From: Erpobdella octoculata
Lineage: Eukaryota > Annelida > Clitellata > Hirudinida > Erpobdellidae
Length of the DNA: 64,000 nt
NCBI GenBank assembly: GCA_963978895.1
Contig: OZ022238.1
Span: 26,752,617 to 26,816,616, forward strand
Direction of reading: 5' to 3'
The notes below the pieces were generated by a model. That model saw only the letters and a list, made by a program, of their open reading frames with translations, was not told the DNA's origin and made no database searches. Positions 26,256-39,990 of this stretch are shown in pieces (position 1 is the first letter of the stretch; every line of letters begins with the position of its first letter). The translations under genes and the position numbers were made by a program.

Positions 26256-28190
26256 AATTTCGCTCGTATACGTTCTCTTTAGTTATGTATATCTTTAAAT
26301 TAATAAACATGAAATATTATATTAAATCATTTTAAGATCATAAAAAATACTATTACGACGTCAGAATGTGAAAACGAGCCCTACAATGAGCCCCACGTTG
26401 ACGCTCGCATTATTACAGGCCTGTGTTGTGCTCATAGGAGACAATAGGGTCTGTCTCGTAAGAATTTCAATAAAAGTCATCGACAATTCGCTTGAAGGTC
26501 TTCAACTACCTTTTCAAGAACAGCACAATCTTTTTTGTCTTTTTCTTCTCCTCTGGACGATTGTCTTCAATCGATTGATTACTTCATTAGTCTCGTCAGA
26601 TGATTGTTCTATCTTTTTAATGAACAAACGAACAGCCACAACAACAAAAAGCTTCTTCCTCGTGCGTTGGTGAGAAAACATTTCTTTTTTTAAAGCACTC
26701 GCAAAAGTAGCAGTTAATTATTATAAATTATTAATGGTTTTACATTGAAAATTCTACTTGAATTATTCAGTTATTTTGTCTATAAAAACACACAATTTTA
26801 GAAAGTTGTTATCGTGTTTAGTACAACATGTTTTAATGTTTTTAAACCCTTGCAACAAAACAAAACTATACTTCAATTATAAAATTGTTTTGTTCTTAGT
26901 TAATGCTGTTATGAATAAAATGTTCATCGTATTAAATGTTCATGTCGTTGATAGTTTCGTCTTTAAATTAAATAATCTTACAAGTAAATAAATAAAAATG
27001 GTAAGTATTGATTATTTGTTGTATCAAGACATCCTCGCGTGTAGTTTTGAAGCTATTAAGAACTGTTGATTTTCTATCTAACATTTTAATAATTTTTGTT
27101 TCATAAAGTTCAATTCAAGGACACCGTCAGTTATTCAGATGTTTCACCAACGCACCTGAAATTATTTTTCTCACAGGAAACAAACTAACTTGAGTTCTCT
27201 AGTTCTTTTTAGTTAGTCACAATAATAACATTGAGAATGAAACAAGTATAGTTATCATGTGTATGTGTGCTTCTAGACTTTTTTTCAATGTCAGTGTGAG
27301 CTGCTTGAAACCAAACGAGGTCTGCCAATGCTAATCAACATTAATAAACTGCTCCATCGGAATGCTATGGAGATAACCTAAATTCCAAATGATCATCTTT
27401 TTTATCACAAAAGTGAATTGAGAACTAACAAACGTTCTGTATAGCCTACTTTTGAGAAATAAACAATTAAAAGTTTGAGACTTCAAGCCAGTTTAAGCAG
27501 TTGAACAATAAACAACTTAGTGTTTTATAAGTATAATATACATTTCTGTACAATTTATCGTTTGAGTTTGGAATCTTTGAAAATTAGGAAGAAAATAATT
27601 ATTATGATAAAACGTTGTAATCAAAAAAATAAAATTGATTGAGACAAAGTTTTGATCAAACAAAGATGTAATTAATTTTTCGTTAGTGATGAAACAGTAA
27701 GAAGGTTGATATTTAGTTTTGCATAATGATATGTTGATTTAAAAAATACTGAATTATATTTTAATATATTTATATCTGTGTTGTTAGCTTGTGATTCTAT
27801 TTCAGTGAATCATATTTAATTATGTATCTATCTTGATGGCACAGACTTGAAAAACTTTGATTTTAGATATTGCTTTATGTTGCTGTATTTTTTATTTTGT
27901 TCGGTAGATGCTGTTTTATTTTGATATGACAAAAAAAAGCATTGCTTGATATTTCAATGTGTTTGGATCTGCTTTGTTAAATTTGCATATCACTGTTAAT
28001 GTTTTTTGCTATTTGAGTTTTTGAAGAATAAAAAAACTAATTTTTTTCAATATAATCGTTTATTATTAATTTTCAAAATTATTCAATTTGAGCAGATGAA
28101 CGTTTATTAGGTTACGATTTTTTGCTGGTTTTTAACTAATTATTGTATTAAAAGTCATAATAAAATTTATTTATTTACATTTTACGACAG
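26256..28190. other. AT-rich interval, no gene recognised
   Basis: An ATG followed directly by a good splice donor (ATG then GTAAGT, near 26998-27006) lies upstream of the candidate exon at 28191. This is weak evidence of a short first exon. Otherwise no coding signal recognised. Confidence 0.4.
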
Positions 28191-28379
28191 ATTTCAACTC
28201 ATGCTACAAACATTCTTCAACAAGGAAATAAAAAGCACGATGACAAGCCAGATAATTCAGCTTGTCAGGCCTCTTCTTTAGTGGACATTGAACAAAATAG
28301 GGTTGTGACTCTACAAACAAGTATTATAAAAATTGTGTCTATGTTCAACGAAACCCCGCTCAAGTGTATACTAGCTTAA
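28191..28379 (+). CDS. candidate terminal coding exon, unknown protein
   Basis: Preceded by a CAG-type acceptor (TTTTACGACAG) and open for 62 codons with non-repetitive, polar composition (ILQQGNKKHDDKPDNSACQ, later IVSMFNETPLKC), then TAA. An AATAAA signal follows near 28409. I do not recognise the protein. A run this long without a stop is uncommon in such AT-rich DNA but could still be chance. Confidence 0.3.
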   Translation: MSTHATNILQQGNKKHDDKPDNSACQASSLVDIEQNRVVTLQTSIIKIVSMFNETPLKCILA

Positions 28380-28409
28380 GTTATTTAATTATTTATAAAA
28401 CATTATTAA

Positions 28410-29800
28410 ATAAAATGTAACTTTTATTATTCAAACCGGCAAAATTGAGTTGACGAACAAACCTCAAATGAGCTGAAAACGATTTATGAAATAAAAGAGA
28501 AGAACTCACTCCTGCTTATGAAAAATAAGAAGTCAATTGAAAAACAAATGTGAACTTGTCTTTTCTTTGGTTATCAAGCTGTATGATAGAATAAATAATT
28601 CATAAAGCTAGGTTACCAAAGGAAATACAAACATATTCACACCTTTCAATCCTTGATCTTCAATTTAACTCGGAAGAAACGTTACTGAAATTATCAAACA
28701 AGAATATTTCTATTTTATTATTTGTATACCGACAAACAAAGTGAATTTAAGTATGAAACTATTTTTAATTGTACTTTTAATATTATATATATATACACGT
28801 ACGTTGAAATTTGTACGCAATGTGAAAATAATTGAAGTTTTACTAAATATTTAAAAGTTAACCAAAAGTTTGCAAGTTGAAATTTCTTATTATTCTAATT
28901 TTTAACTATAATTATCGCAATAATTACATTATATTTTCTTCAAAAGAAATGTTTCAGTTTAATAAGATGTAAATTGATTATTGATTAATTTTGAAATAAA
29001 TAACAAATATACTAATAACTAGTTGTTATTATTCATTGTAGAAACAGTTATTTCATTGAAAATAATTTTAATACAATCGATACGTCACCTAAATATACTT
29101 CTTATAAAAAAAATCTAATTAAATTATGTTTGATATATATTTTTAGTTTCTCTGCATTTCATATAATTTTCAAATCGAGATTAGTTTAATATAATAATAT
29201 GTTGATGCTATTTTATAAGTTGTTGTAAAAATGAATTTATTCGTTGTATATAAATTTAACTATCTGAGAGTAAATTTATTTTATGTAATATTAGAATGAA
29301 TTTAAACATTCCATTCAGTCGTACCTGTTTGAAAAAATTCAATAACAATATAGCTATGACTGATTTATCGTTGATGACGAAGGAAACTTTTTGCTTATGA
29401 TATAAATTTAACTTCCCAGATTCTTTTCGAATCATAAATAATAAAATGAGCACTCATTTCGAATTATCAGAATTGCATTTATAAATTTATTAGAAACGTA
29501 TTTTTTAATTCTATTAGTTTGAAACACTTCTTCATCTTTCTTATACATGGTTACAAAGAAGCAAATTCGGGGATTCACAGCAAACTCTGTAAAACAAATT
29601 TTGATGATTATTTACAAAGTTGATATTACACTTTATCAGCCAGGATAGAATATGACAGGATAATAAGCTGTTTGTTTTCACGGATGAGCGATGAATTTAA
29701 AAATGATAGAATTAGCCATAGAAACCTTGAGAACAACCATTAAATAAAATCATTAAAAAAGATCTTATCCCTACTACGAAGATAAACAAATTCAATTCTC
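28410..29800. other. AT-rich interval, no gene recognised
   Basis: No motif, TIR or RNA signal recognised. Confidence 0.5.
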
Positions 29801-29803
29801 AAC

Positions 29804-30980
29804 TTATTTTAAGCTATTTACGTGTTCTCTGAAAAATAAATTTCTCAGTGCACGGGGCAACCAGCACCGAAATAAAAGGCAAAAAAGAAGCGATCCATAT
29901 GTCACAATCAAAGAACAAAAAATCAAATTCTGTTCATCATTCGCGATAACAAGTCTTGAGCTGCTTTTTGAAACTAGAAAGGCTGTGTGCATTTGTAGGG
30001 TTAGTGAGCTTGTCCGCCAAGTTACTTCATGTAACTGGACAGGCGACTGCAAATGCCCTCGGTCAGAACGTCTTAGTTTATCATGAAGGAACAAGAAGCT
30101 CACCAGAAGCGGCCAAACGGAGATAAGATCATTCAGGAAACTGAGCCACCGAGAATGCACAGACTAGAGAGGTATGACGCTGCAAGGCCATGTAGACATC
30201 GGAATGCAGTGACGGACAACTTTAATTCAATGCGCGCCTTCATATCCAGCCAATGCAGTCGGTCGCACATCGCCCTCGTGACATGACCAAACCGGGACAG
30301 TCGGAGAATAAGTTTAGCACCAGAACGCATGACACCATCAAGTTGTTTCATTAATAGATCTGGAATTTCACTAAGTATACCGTTGCAATAATCAAATCTA
30401 GACAGGATCAAATCGAAGACATGAAAAAACAACGGTCCAAGAATCGAGCCCTGTGGGACTCCACATCCAAAGACCAACCGGAGAGGTTACCATTATACCG
30501 AACGATTGCAGAGGTACAAACTGATTCACAAGACAACGACAGAATTAATTCCAAATGATTGCGCCATCATGGCCAAAAAACTCCGTGATTGACGCAATCA
30601 AATGCAGCACTGAGGTTCAACATGGCAAGCAATGTTATCATGTTACAATCGATCGCAAGTAGATTATCCGATGTGACTCTGAGTAAAGCAATCTCTGTTG
30701 AACGAAAATTCAGGTAGGCAGACTGGTGCTCTGGTAGAAGATTGCAGCTATTCAAGTGTTGAAAGAGTTGTTTGTTTACAGCCCGTTCCAAAACCTTAGA
30801 GATAAACTGAAAGATTCAAAACCGGACGATAGCTTGCAGGCAGATTAGCATCCAGCGTAAACTTCTCAGCCACTTTAAAAAGCGCTGGAAAATGACCAGT
30901 GCTTACATAGTTATTTGTTGAACAGGCTTGTAATACAAAAAGACAATGTATCTGACCAACTGCTAGATCCGCTTCTGAGT
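29804..30980 (-). pseudogene. L2/CR1-type RT with internal deletion
   Basis: On the minus strand: FQHLNSCNLLPEHQSAYLNF and NLSAAFDCVNH (RT motif A) at 30790-30570; GVPQGSILGPL (motif B) near 30460; then immediately ILSRFDYCNGIL, which normally lies well after the catalytic YADD box. The YADD region has been deleted in this copy. RIELKLSVTAFRCLHG (about 30235) and the C-terminal region down to 29930 follow. Stops and frameshifts are present. Confidence 0.8.
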
Positions 30981-31383
30981 CAACTCTGACCGGTTTTTTT
31001 ATTCAGCTCCTGTTCGCCTAAACGGTTGCATATATTATGATAATTTATTTAGTGTCAGAGACTATGCCACATTTGCCGGTTATTTAAACAGCTGAGTTAC
31101 TGAACAAAAGCCCAAATATAACTTCAAACAACGTCAAACGTATTATAATATAAGACAAAGCCTTGGAGATAGTGTCTAAACTGTCCAAAGTGTCTAGACT
31201 ACCATTTATCTAGAATAGTGTACATTGTAGCTCACTAACTGTACTTCCTAGACATTGTGCAATCGTTTTAATTTAATTGTAGTCTAAACTTTTTATATTG
31301 TATATTGTATTCATTTATTATAAAAAAAATTAAAACTGTAATTTTTTTAACACAAAAAGTACAAGTAAAACAATAGAAATAAT

Positions 31384-31696
31384 GAGGGGCTGGGGGGCTC
31401 AGGTGTGAAAAAAATCCCGTCACAGACGAAATTTTTTTTGACTATCTTTAGTTTGCAGTTTTTTTGGTATCTTAAATAATTTATTAATGAAAAAAAAAGA
31501 AAAACTGCAAACTGCAAACTGAAGATAGTCAAACTCAGTTTCAAACAAGTTGAAGCAATTGTAAAAAAAATTAGTTTCTGAATAAATATAGCACCCCCAC
31601 CACCCCTAATAAAAAAACATCGAATTTGGAAAAATTGCAGGACCCTCCGATTTGGCTTGGGGGGCGTGCGTCCCTCGCCCCCTAGTTGCGCCCCTG
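31384..31696. mobile_element. hAT-type MITE, 313 bp
   Basis: Flanked by a perfect 8-bp TSD GAAATAAT (31376-31383 and 31697-31704). The left end GAGGGGCTGGGGGG and the right end (minus strand CAGGGGCGCAACTAGGGGGC) form an imperfect TIR close to that of the hAT element at 32929. An internal hairpin GACTATCTTTAGTTTGCAGT / complement lies at about 31440-31530. Non-coding. Confidence 0.85.
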
Positions 31697-31732
31697 GAAA
31701 TAATAACTAGTAAATCTCTATATATATATATA

Positions 31733-32548
<816 letters not shown>

Positions 32549-32928
32549 TTGAAAATCAATTTAGCACAAAGTGCACACTATGGTTACCATTGATTCGATG
32601 TATCGTTGAAAAAACATCGATACATCGAGTAAATCGATGTCTTTTAAAAACATCGGATCGTTTCGAGTTAATCGTATGCACACATCGAGTAAAAAAATCG
32701 ATGTATCAATGTATTTTGAATATCCCTAACCGAGAGCGGAAAAACAACCGGGAGCGGGAGAGCAATCGGGAGCGGAAGAGCATTCGGGAGCGAGAGAGCA
32801 TTGCGGCAACGAGAAAGCAAAGCGGGAACGGAAAAACAAAACGGGAACGGAAGAGCAAGCGGGGAAAGAAACGGGAGCGAGAGAGAAAAACGATAACAAA
32901 CTTCAAAAAACCTCAGGCATTGTACACT

Positions 32929-34470
32929 CAGGGGCGTAGCTAGGGGGGCGGGGGGGCGAGCTGCCCCGGGCGCCATCATGGAGGGCGCCGAAGAGGAAGA
33001 TACAGTATATTCATGCTAGACTAACTCTCTCTCAAAGTTTGCGTAAGATGCAAGAAAAACAGTAGTTTCCTTCCTTGCATCAGGGTGTCGTCCACAGTCT
33101 AGTCGTATATCTGCTGCTTCAGTCCATTTAGTTGTTCTGCAGCATCAAACTTGTTAGCTAAAGAAAGCAATACCTATCACTTTGAAGCGGGAATCAGAAA
33201 CCCGGTGGAGTGCAAGAGTGGAGGCCGTCAAACCAATCTTCGAAGGATTAACTGAACTTGTGGAACTGCTAGAGAAACTATCAGATGACAGAAATCAGAC
33301 AAATGACACCAGAACTGATGCAGAAAGGTTGCTGCCGTGTATTCTGGATTTCAATTTCCTCGTGCTACTTTATTTCTGGAACACAATTCTACGAAAAATT
33401 TATCGAGTTCAAAAACGTCTTCAAGACCCCACCATGAATTTCAAGGATGCAGCGTCTGATCTGGATGCATTAGAGAAAAACATCAACTTGGAGCGCGACG
33501 ATTTGTGTGAAGGCGCAATTAACAGTGACAGTGCAAAGATCAGATGTGCAGAATAGGGAGTGGAAATTCAACGACGAACAAGAAGAAGGAAACGCATGCC
33601 TGGAGAGTTGGCATGGGATGCCGGGCTTTCAGCTGAAGAAGAGGTATCACGAGTTATGAAAGGTGTGTTGGATAGATTTCAACAGGAACTAACAACGAGA
33701 TTCATTCGTCTCACTGACTTAAACTCAAAATTCGTTTTTTACTGGATGTTAAAAATCTCATCAAAAGCGATGATTTGGATATTCTTCGCGCAAATTGCTT
33801 AGATCTAGCTATTTTCTACGACACAGATGTTGATGAAATAGAACAATTCAACGAAATATGCTACTGCAAAATGCTGCTAAACGCGAGAGGTGATGCTGAT
33901 GCTTAACCATCGACTCCCTTGGAACTCATTTCTTTCATTGTGTCATATGGTGATGATGTTTTTCCAAACTTGCGCATTGCTCTGCAAATTCTTTTAACAA
34001 TTGCAGTATCAATAGCCAGTTGCGAGCATTCCTTCAGCAAGCTGAAGCTAATACTCTCGTATCTTAGAGCATCTATATGGGTCAGGATCGTCTTTCTGAT
34101 CTTGCCCTGCTAAGTGTCGAGAAGGAAACAGCTGAAAAAATCAACTTCGATGATATTATTAACAAATTTGCAAGCATGAAGGCGAGAAAAATAAATTTGG
34201 TATAACGTACGTTTATTATCACGATAATTTTTAGGCCGTTGTTATAGCTTGTAACTCAACTGTTGGTTAGGCAAAGTACTGTAACGAACACGGACATTTT
34301 TTCTGCGTCTGTAATACTCTGTATATAGATTTAAAATTAAAATTCGTTTCACTTGAAATGGCTTCAAATTGTGTTTAACTTTAACTTCTTCATTGCAACG
34401 GGGGGAGGCCCGGGGGGGCGCAAAATTTATAGTTTCGCCCCGGGCGACAAAAACCCTCGCTACGCCTCTG
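32929..34470 (+). mobile_element. hAT transposon, 1.54 kb, both ends and TSD present
   Basis: Left end CAGGGGCGTAGCTAG; right end, minus strand, CAGAGGCGTAGCGAG; perfect 8-bp TSD TGTACACT at 32921-32928 and 34471-34478. G-runs and CCCCGGGCG segments occur just inside both ends. It carries the 3' part of a transposase gene, so it is an internally deleted derivative. Confidence 0.93.
33182..34205 (+). pseudogene. hAT transposase, C-terminal part
   Basis: Resembles the ZMYM1/TTF-zinc-finger branch of hAT transposases. ETRWSARVEAVK at the start matches the conserved TRW motif. The hATC dimerisation region is clear near 33940-34070 (ELISFIVSYGDDVFPNLRIALQ, then SIASCEHSFSKLKLI) and continues in another frame (GQDRLSDLALLSVE) to 34205. 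Defects seen: stop at 33554-33556, frameshift near 33740, stop near 33904, frameshift near 34075. The N-terminal BED-type region and the upstream catalytic part are missing. Family members are usually over 600 residues. Confidence 0.85.
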
Positions 34471-34619
34471 TGTACACTCAATTGCTCTTGATTTTTTTAA
34501 ATTGTCATAATTTTGTAAATTAAATTTTTAATAAAAAAAAAACAAAATACTTTTTATAGCAAAACAACATTTGCTGGGTCAGCTAGTGTTAGAATAAATA
34601 TAACATTCGACACATAAAC

Positions 34620-34740
34620 TCGATCTAAGATGTTGGCGCCCCGGTTCCACAATAAAACGTTCACAGACAAAATGTTCAACAACAAAATGTTCCCGACAGA
34701 AAGTTTACGACACAACGTTCACAACAAAATACTCACGATA
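34620..34740. repeat. degenerate minisatellite, ~16-bp unit
   Basis: About seven copies of ACAAAATGTTCACGA-like units; a further looser stretch of AAATGTC-type units lies at 34925-34985. Related in style to the array at 60975-61115. Confidence 0.75.
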
Positions 34741-35034
34741 GCAACTTTTAATTTTAGTTTTTTTTTCAATTGATCAAATATATTGTGTTTCACGAAATGA
34801 GCACAAATATAACGTTCACAACAGTCTATGCAGGAGGCTGAATTCACAACTCAGGAAACAAGTGAAATATCTAAAGCGTAGAGATGTGTTTATCTGTCAT
34901 TAATAAGATCTGCACGGGTCATACTGTCCCTGGTCCAAATGTCTTGTTTGAAATGTCGCGGTAAAATGTCCCGGATCAAAATTTTCTTGTGTAAACCCTT
35001 ACTGTCGCAAAGATGTGGCTGCATTTTGATTTGG

Positions 35035-35850
35035 CGCCAGCGAGGTCTTGTGGGACTTGACCTCTCAGCAGCATTCGACAAGGTCGATCACACAATCCTC
35101 ATTAACCGATTACATGACGAATTCAGTTTCCGAAATAAAGCGTTATCTTGATCCAAGTCCTACCTATCAAAAATAACACAGTATGTAAAAGTTGGCAGAA
35201 ACCGATCGCCGATTTTTTCCCTGGACTCAGTTCTGGGCCGTTTTTTACTGTATACACGTCTCATATATCCTCTCTTATTTCCGCTCACTCTTCTATTAGT
35301 TTCCAGTTTTATGCCGACGACATTCAATTGTGCATCGGAATCTCCAAAGATGATTTCCACAACTCAATTAAGATGTTATCTGATTGTGTGTCTGAACTTA
35401 ACTCTTGGTTCAAGTTGAATAAAATGCAGCTTAACCCTGATAAGTCTGAAGCTGCTATTTTTGGCACATCGCCCATGGTTGAGCGGTTTACTTTGTCATC
35501 CATTGAGCTAGCTGGCTCCGCACTGGTACTCTCCGCATCTGTAAAGATCCTAGGCGTAGCACTTGATCGACACCTCACTTTTTTCCTCATATCAACAATT
35601 TAATCAAATCATCTTTCTATTATATCAAATCTATTAAACACTTCTTGAACGTTATTCCAAACCCAGTTTTTCATTTATTCATGCGTTGCCTAATTTTTCA
35701 AAAATAGACTACTGTAACCCCCTTCTTTAAGGCTTTCCTTCATATTCTTTAAAAAAGTTACGGCGCCTCATCATCACTACTATAGGATTAATCATGAGGC
35801 TCTCTCGGCACAGGCCCCGGATCTGTTCCTGCAACTATTCTCTCCAGAAA
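35035..35850 (+). pseudogene. L2/CR1-type RT remnant
   Basis: Motif [16 protein letters not shown] at about 35055, then a short damaged segment. Motif C FYADDIQLCIG at about 35305 is intact. It is followed by LSDCVSELNSWFKLNKMQLNPDKSE and KILGVALDRHLTF, typical of the L2 group, and decayed SKIDYCNPLL-like and SYSLKKL-like segments to about 35780. In-frame stops near 35150 and 35600 break it. The 3' side is cut by the Helitron tail at about 35860. Confidence 0.85.
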
Positions 35851-35859
35851 AAAAGGTTA

Positions 35860-36240
35860 AGAAGAATGGAAAAGAAAAAATGAGCGCGAGCGGGAACGGG
35901 AACGGGAAAGCAAGCGTGAACGTAAACAAGAACGGGAGAGCAAGCGTGAGCGTAAACGGAAACGGGAGAGCAAGCGTGAGCATAAACGGGAACGGGAGAG
36001 AAAGCGTGAGCAGGAACGGGAACGAGAAAGCAAGCGTGAGCGGGAACGAGAGAGCAAGCGTGAGCGGGAACGGGAGAGCAACCGTGAGCGGGAACTAGAA
36101 AGCTACCGGGAACGAGAAAGCGACCGGGAACGGGAAAGCGACTGGAAGCGGGAGAGAAGCGGGGAAGGAAACGGGAGCAAGAGAGAAAGACAATAACAAA
36201 ACCTCTGAACACCCCGAGCAACGCCGGGTAACACCGCTAG
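35860..36240 (+). mobile_element. Helitron 3' tail with long minisatellite
   Basis: About 300 bp of GAGCGGGAACGGGAAAGCAA-like units, then AAAACCTCTGAACACCCCGA, hairpin CCCG/CGGG and CTAG (36237-36240), followed by T. Ser/Arg/Glu-rich ORFs on both strands are repeat read-through. It truncates the L2-like RT upstream. Confidence 0.8.
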
Positions 36241-36369
36241 TAAACCATAAACTTTCAACACTTTAGGATAGGCACACGATGACTCATAATTAGACTAGTA
36301 ATTACAGTGTTGTTCAGTAACAAAGCAAAAGTAATTTTATTTGTAACAATGTACGGACATTTTTGTTTA

Positions 36370-36534
36370 TTTTTTATAATAGTTTATAGTCTTTTGCACC
36401 AGGTGTTTAAGACTCTAATGGCTGTATGTAGGAGGCACTTAAGTACTTCCTGTCGTGGACCAGAATTTGATCTTTTTTATTTTTTCCCTCCTCCTTTCTC
36501 CAGGCTTGGGACTGGCTCGCAGTTAGCGAGGCAA
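36370..36534 (-). mobile_element. SINE-like retroposon (copy 2)
   Basis: About 165 bp matching the insert at 4838-5017, including CCTCCTCCTTTCTCCAGGCT and the following TGGGACTGGCT. Flanked by an 11-bp TSD ATTTTTGTTTA (36359-36369 and 36535-36545). The T-run is shorter than in copy 1. Confidence 0.85.
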
Positions 36535-36545
36535 ATTTTTGTTTA

Positions 36546-37269
36546 CTTTTTCTTGTTTTCGGACATACTTTAACTTTGTTACATATCCACTGGAAACTGT
36601 TAACAAGTAATTAAAAAAATAATGAAAATTGCAAAGATTAAATAGATAATGCAGTCTGTCTTTATTTTTTATCATGAACTTTTAACTATGAATCTATATT
36701 CAATGCCTTTGTTTGGATGCGCCATTTTGTTTTTCATTATTTGTGTACATCGCAATTATATGCAATGCTGGCTTCATAATTTTCTACCAACTTTCAAGTA
36801 ACATTCATTTTTTGGTTTATTTTTAACTTTTAACCGTAGCTATTAAAAGAAAAGAGAATGCGTACAGATTTAGTCCTCATTTAATATTACTTTCAACAAA
36901 TTATAAAGCCATTCTACGAGAGCCCAAATACGATTAGCAATATCTTAAAAGAGAATGTAAAAATTATTTCATATTAACGTCACAAAACTTTAATACAACA
37001 ATTAAAGAAGTGAGCCGCAATAAACTTTGTTTTTCAAAAATTCTTTATAAAACATGGATTACAGTATTCTGAATACTATATAAATTAAAAAAAAATAAGG
37101 TAAAATTGATGTCTGCAATCATGAATTGGTTGTGACTTAATCCCATATTTTTATTTGTTTATTATTTCACTTTATTATTATTGAAATGACATCTGAAATG
37201 TTTTACTTATTTAACGAGTTAATTTTGTGTTTTTTGTTTGTTTGCTGCTTATTATTTTAATTTTTTTAG
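36546..37269. other. AT-rich interval, no gene recognised
   Basis: No coding or structural signal seen. Confidence 0.5.
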
Positions 37270-37430
37270 GTTAGTGTATGTAGTTAACCCCGCGAAACAC
37301 TCAACCTGAGCAATGCGTGTAAACGGCTTGCTTAAAGGGAGGTCGGTAGTGACGACGGTGAGATTCGAACCGCCGACCCATAAGCCGACAGGCAAGCGCT
37401 TTACCGCTTTGCTACCATGCCACTAACTGC
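37270..37430 (-). mobile_element. tRNA-derived SINE (second family)
   Basis: On the minus strand, box A GGTAGCAAAGCGG (37416-37404) and box B GGTTCGAATC (37371-37362) are close to consensus. The tRNA-like part covers about 37347-37424. The arm ends do not pair as a true acceptor stem, and a body ending in GTTTCGCGGGGTTAA follows, so it is a SINE rather than a tRNA gene. Confidence 0.75.
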
Positions 37431-38391
37431 TATAAGGATATCCCCTAGATAGGAAGTAATTCTCTTGGGAGACTCTTTTTGGGTAATGTTTATTTTCTTT
37501 TCTTTTTCTAGTGTTTTGTGTTCATCATCCCAAGAAACAAATAAATAAATAAAAAATAAATGAAAAGAAAATCTGATAATCAATAATTTGAAAAAAAAAT
37601 GGTATAAAACCAATATTCTATTATAATTATCGATTCGACGTAAAAAATTTCAGATCGATAGGAATACGTAAAATGGTTAAAAGTGGAATTCAAAATTTGT
37701 TGTCTTTCAATGAAATAAACAATGACGCGATGACGCATAAATTTTTTTTCAGTTGAGCGTTCAATTTTTTTGAGCATGACGATCTCAAAATTAATCTTAG
37801 GTCCTCACGAGTCTATGGAATAAATTTCAGAACGAATAGATGACGACGGGTTTGTGCTTAATCAGACAGACAGAAAGACAGAAAAGCGAAGTATATATAA
37901 AAGATTCAAAAAATGAATAAATTTACAACTACTAAAGAGAGGTTAAAAATTATTAGATTGTGTATGTGAAAAATTGCTTATTCATATAAAAAACGCCTAT
38001 TCAATTTTAGCAATTTTGTTTGACATTGTCCCTATAAACCATAAATAACAACGAAGCCAGCTTGGTGTAAGATTAGTTTAGATTAGCCACTTTTACTTCC
38101 TACCAATCCTTTTGCAGTTCTTTTGTCAAATTTGATCATTTGGGCTTGCCACTTGTTGTTATAGAAATGTTTTTTTATAAACTAATTTGTTTAATCCAAA
38201 ACAACTTTTCAAAATTTTTGAGTTCTAAAACAATTTTGTTATAGAAAAGCTTTTTTATAGGCAAGTTTAGTATAGAATAATTAAAATGTAACAAATTAAC
38301 GTGAACATTTTATATTTTAAAAAATAACAATAAAAGTATAAAAAAATATTAAACAACCTAGTAAAATCTCCCACAAACTTAAGTCTCCTAA
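37431..38391. other. AT-rich interval, no gene recognised
   Basis: 37620-37880 ends in GACAGACAGAAAGACAG and resembles other worn Helitron-like tails. No coding signal recognised. Confidence 0.45.
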
Positions 38392-38511
38392 ATCATTTCA
38401 AGCCCACGTTAAAAAAATTATGAGTTGTATACTTTTCCACCAGAAACGAGCGAAAACTTAACTTTTTTTTTAAACCGAGTAAAGTAAAAATATAATAAAA
38501 CGATGACCAAC

Positions 38512-39010
38512 CATTAGCATAACCATAGAAGGTTGAGTTATATTTTTTGAATACTTCTCTGTACATTGATTTAAGATGAGGTGTCCCATATGGATTGAAC
38601 GATGGAATTGGTAAGACATCCCATCCGTTTAATAAAGCATGTTCCGCTAGTGTTCTGTTCTCATGAAAACTGTTGTTAATATCAGCACCTCGTACTGATT
38701 TTTGTAAATATTCAATCGATAAACTAGTAAACAGGACCGGTTTGACGTATTTACTTTCCAAAGATGCCCAGTTGAGAATAACTAGTCGATGTGCCAAACG
38801 ATGATGTGGAGCATCTTCTTTGAAAGTGGTAAACATTGTCAGAAGTGGAAAAGGTGTAGTTCTTAGATTTTGTTTGTTTTCCAGTACAAGTTTTTCTAAA
38901 ACTTGATTTTCCGCGAAAATCTTCATTTTGCTCCAGAATATTATTTTTACAGAAAAAAATTCCATTGTACCCACCAAAATAATAATTAGAAACAGGTTTC
39001 TAATTTTCAT
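38512..39010 (-). CDS. candidate host gene, first coding exon; putative type II membrane/secreted protein
   Basis: ATG at 39010-39008 opens a hydrophobic N-terminus (NLFLIIILVGTMEFF), a likely signal anchor. Then LLTMFTTFKED, LVILNWASLES, YVKPVLFTSLS, NGWDVLPIPSFNPYGTPHLK and YNSTFYGYANG. This order matches a family of uncharacterised, glycosyltransferase-like proteins that I recall from lophotrochozoans, where the last motif continues as Y-[AC]-N-G-D. Here the frame leaves the family right after YANG at AATG|GTTGGT, which looks like a 5' splice site splitting the Asp codon, so I end the exon at 38512. The open frame reads on to 38393, probably intron. It is the only stretch that looks like an ordinary host gene. 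Later exons are not visible within the window. Confidence 0.6.
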
Positions 39011-39946
<936 letters not shown>

Positions 39947-39990
39947 GGCATCCTTCTGTCTCTAGAAACAATGGAGTTTGCACCCTGTGT

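Larger units (their letters stand above)
32735..34586 (+). mobile_element. Helitron tail split by a hAT insertion
   Basis: The minisatellite 32735-32890 (GGGAGCGGAAGAGCA-like units) and its distal segment stop at 32928, where the hAT element begins. The tail resumes at 34471 and ends GGGTCAGCTAG at 34586, followed by T. Its terminal sequence differs from the CCCGGGCAACG type, so it may be a second Helitron family. Confidence 0.6.
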
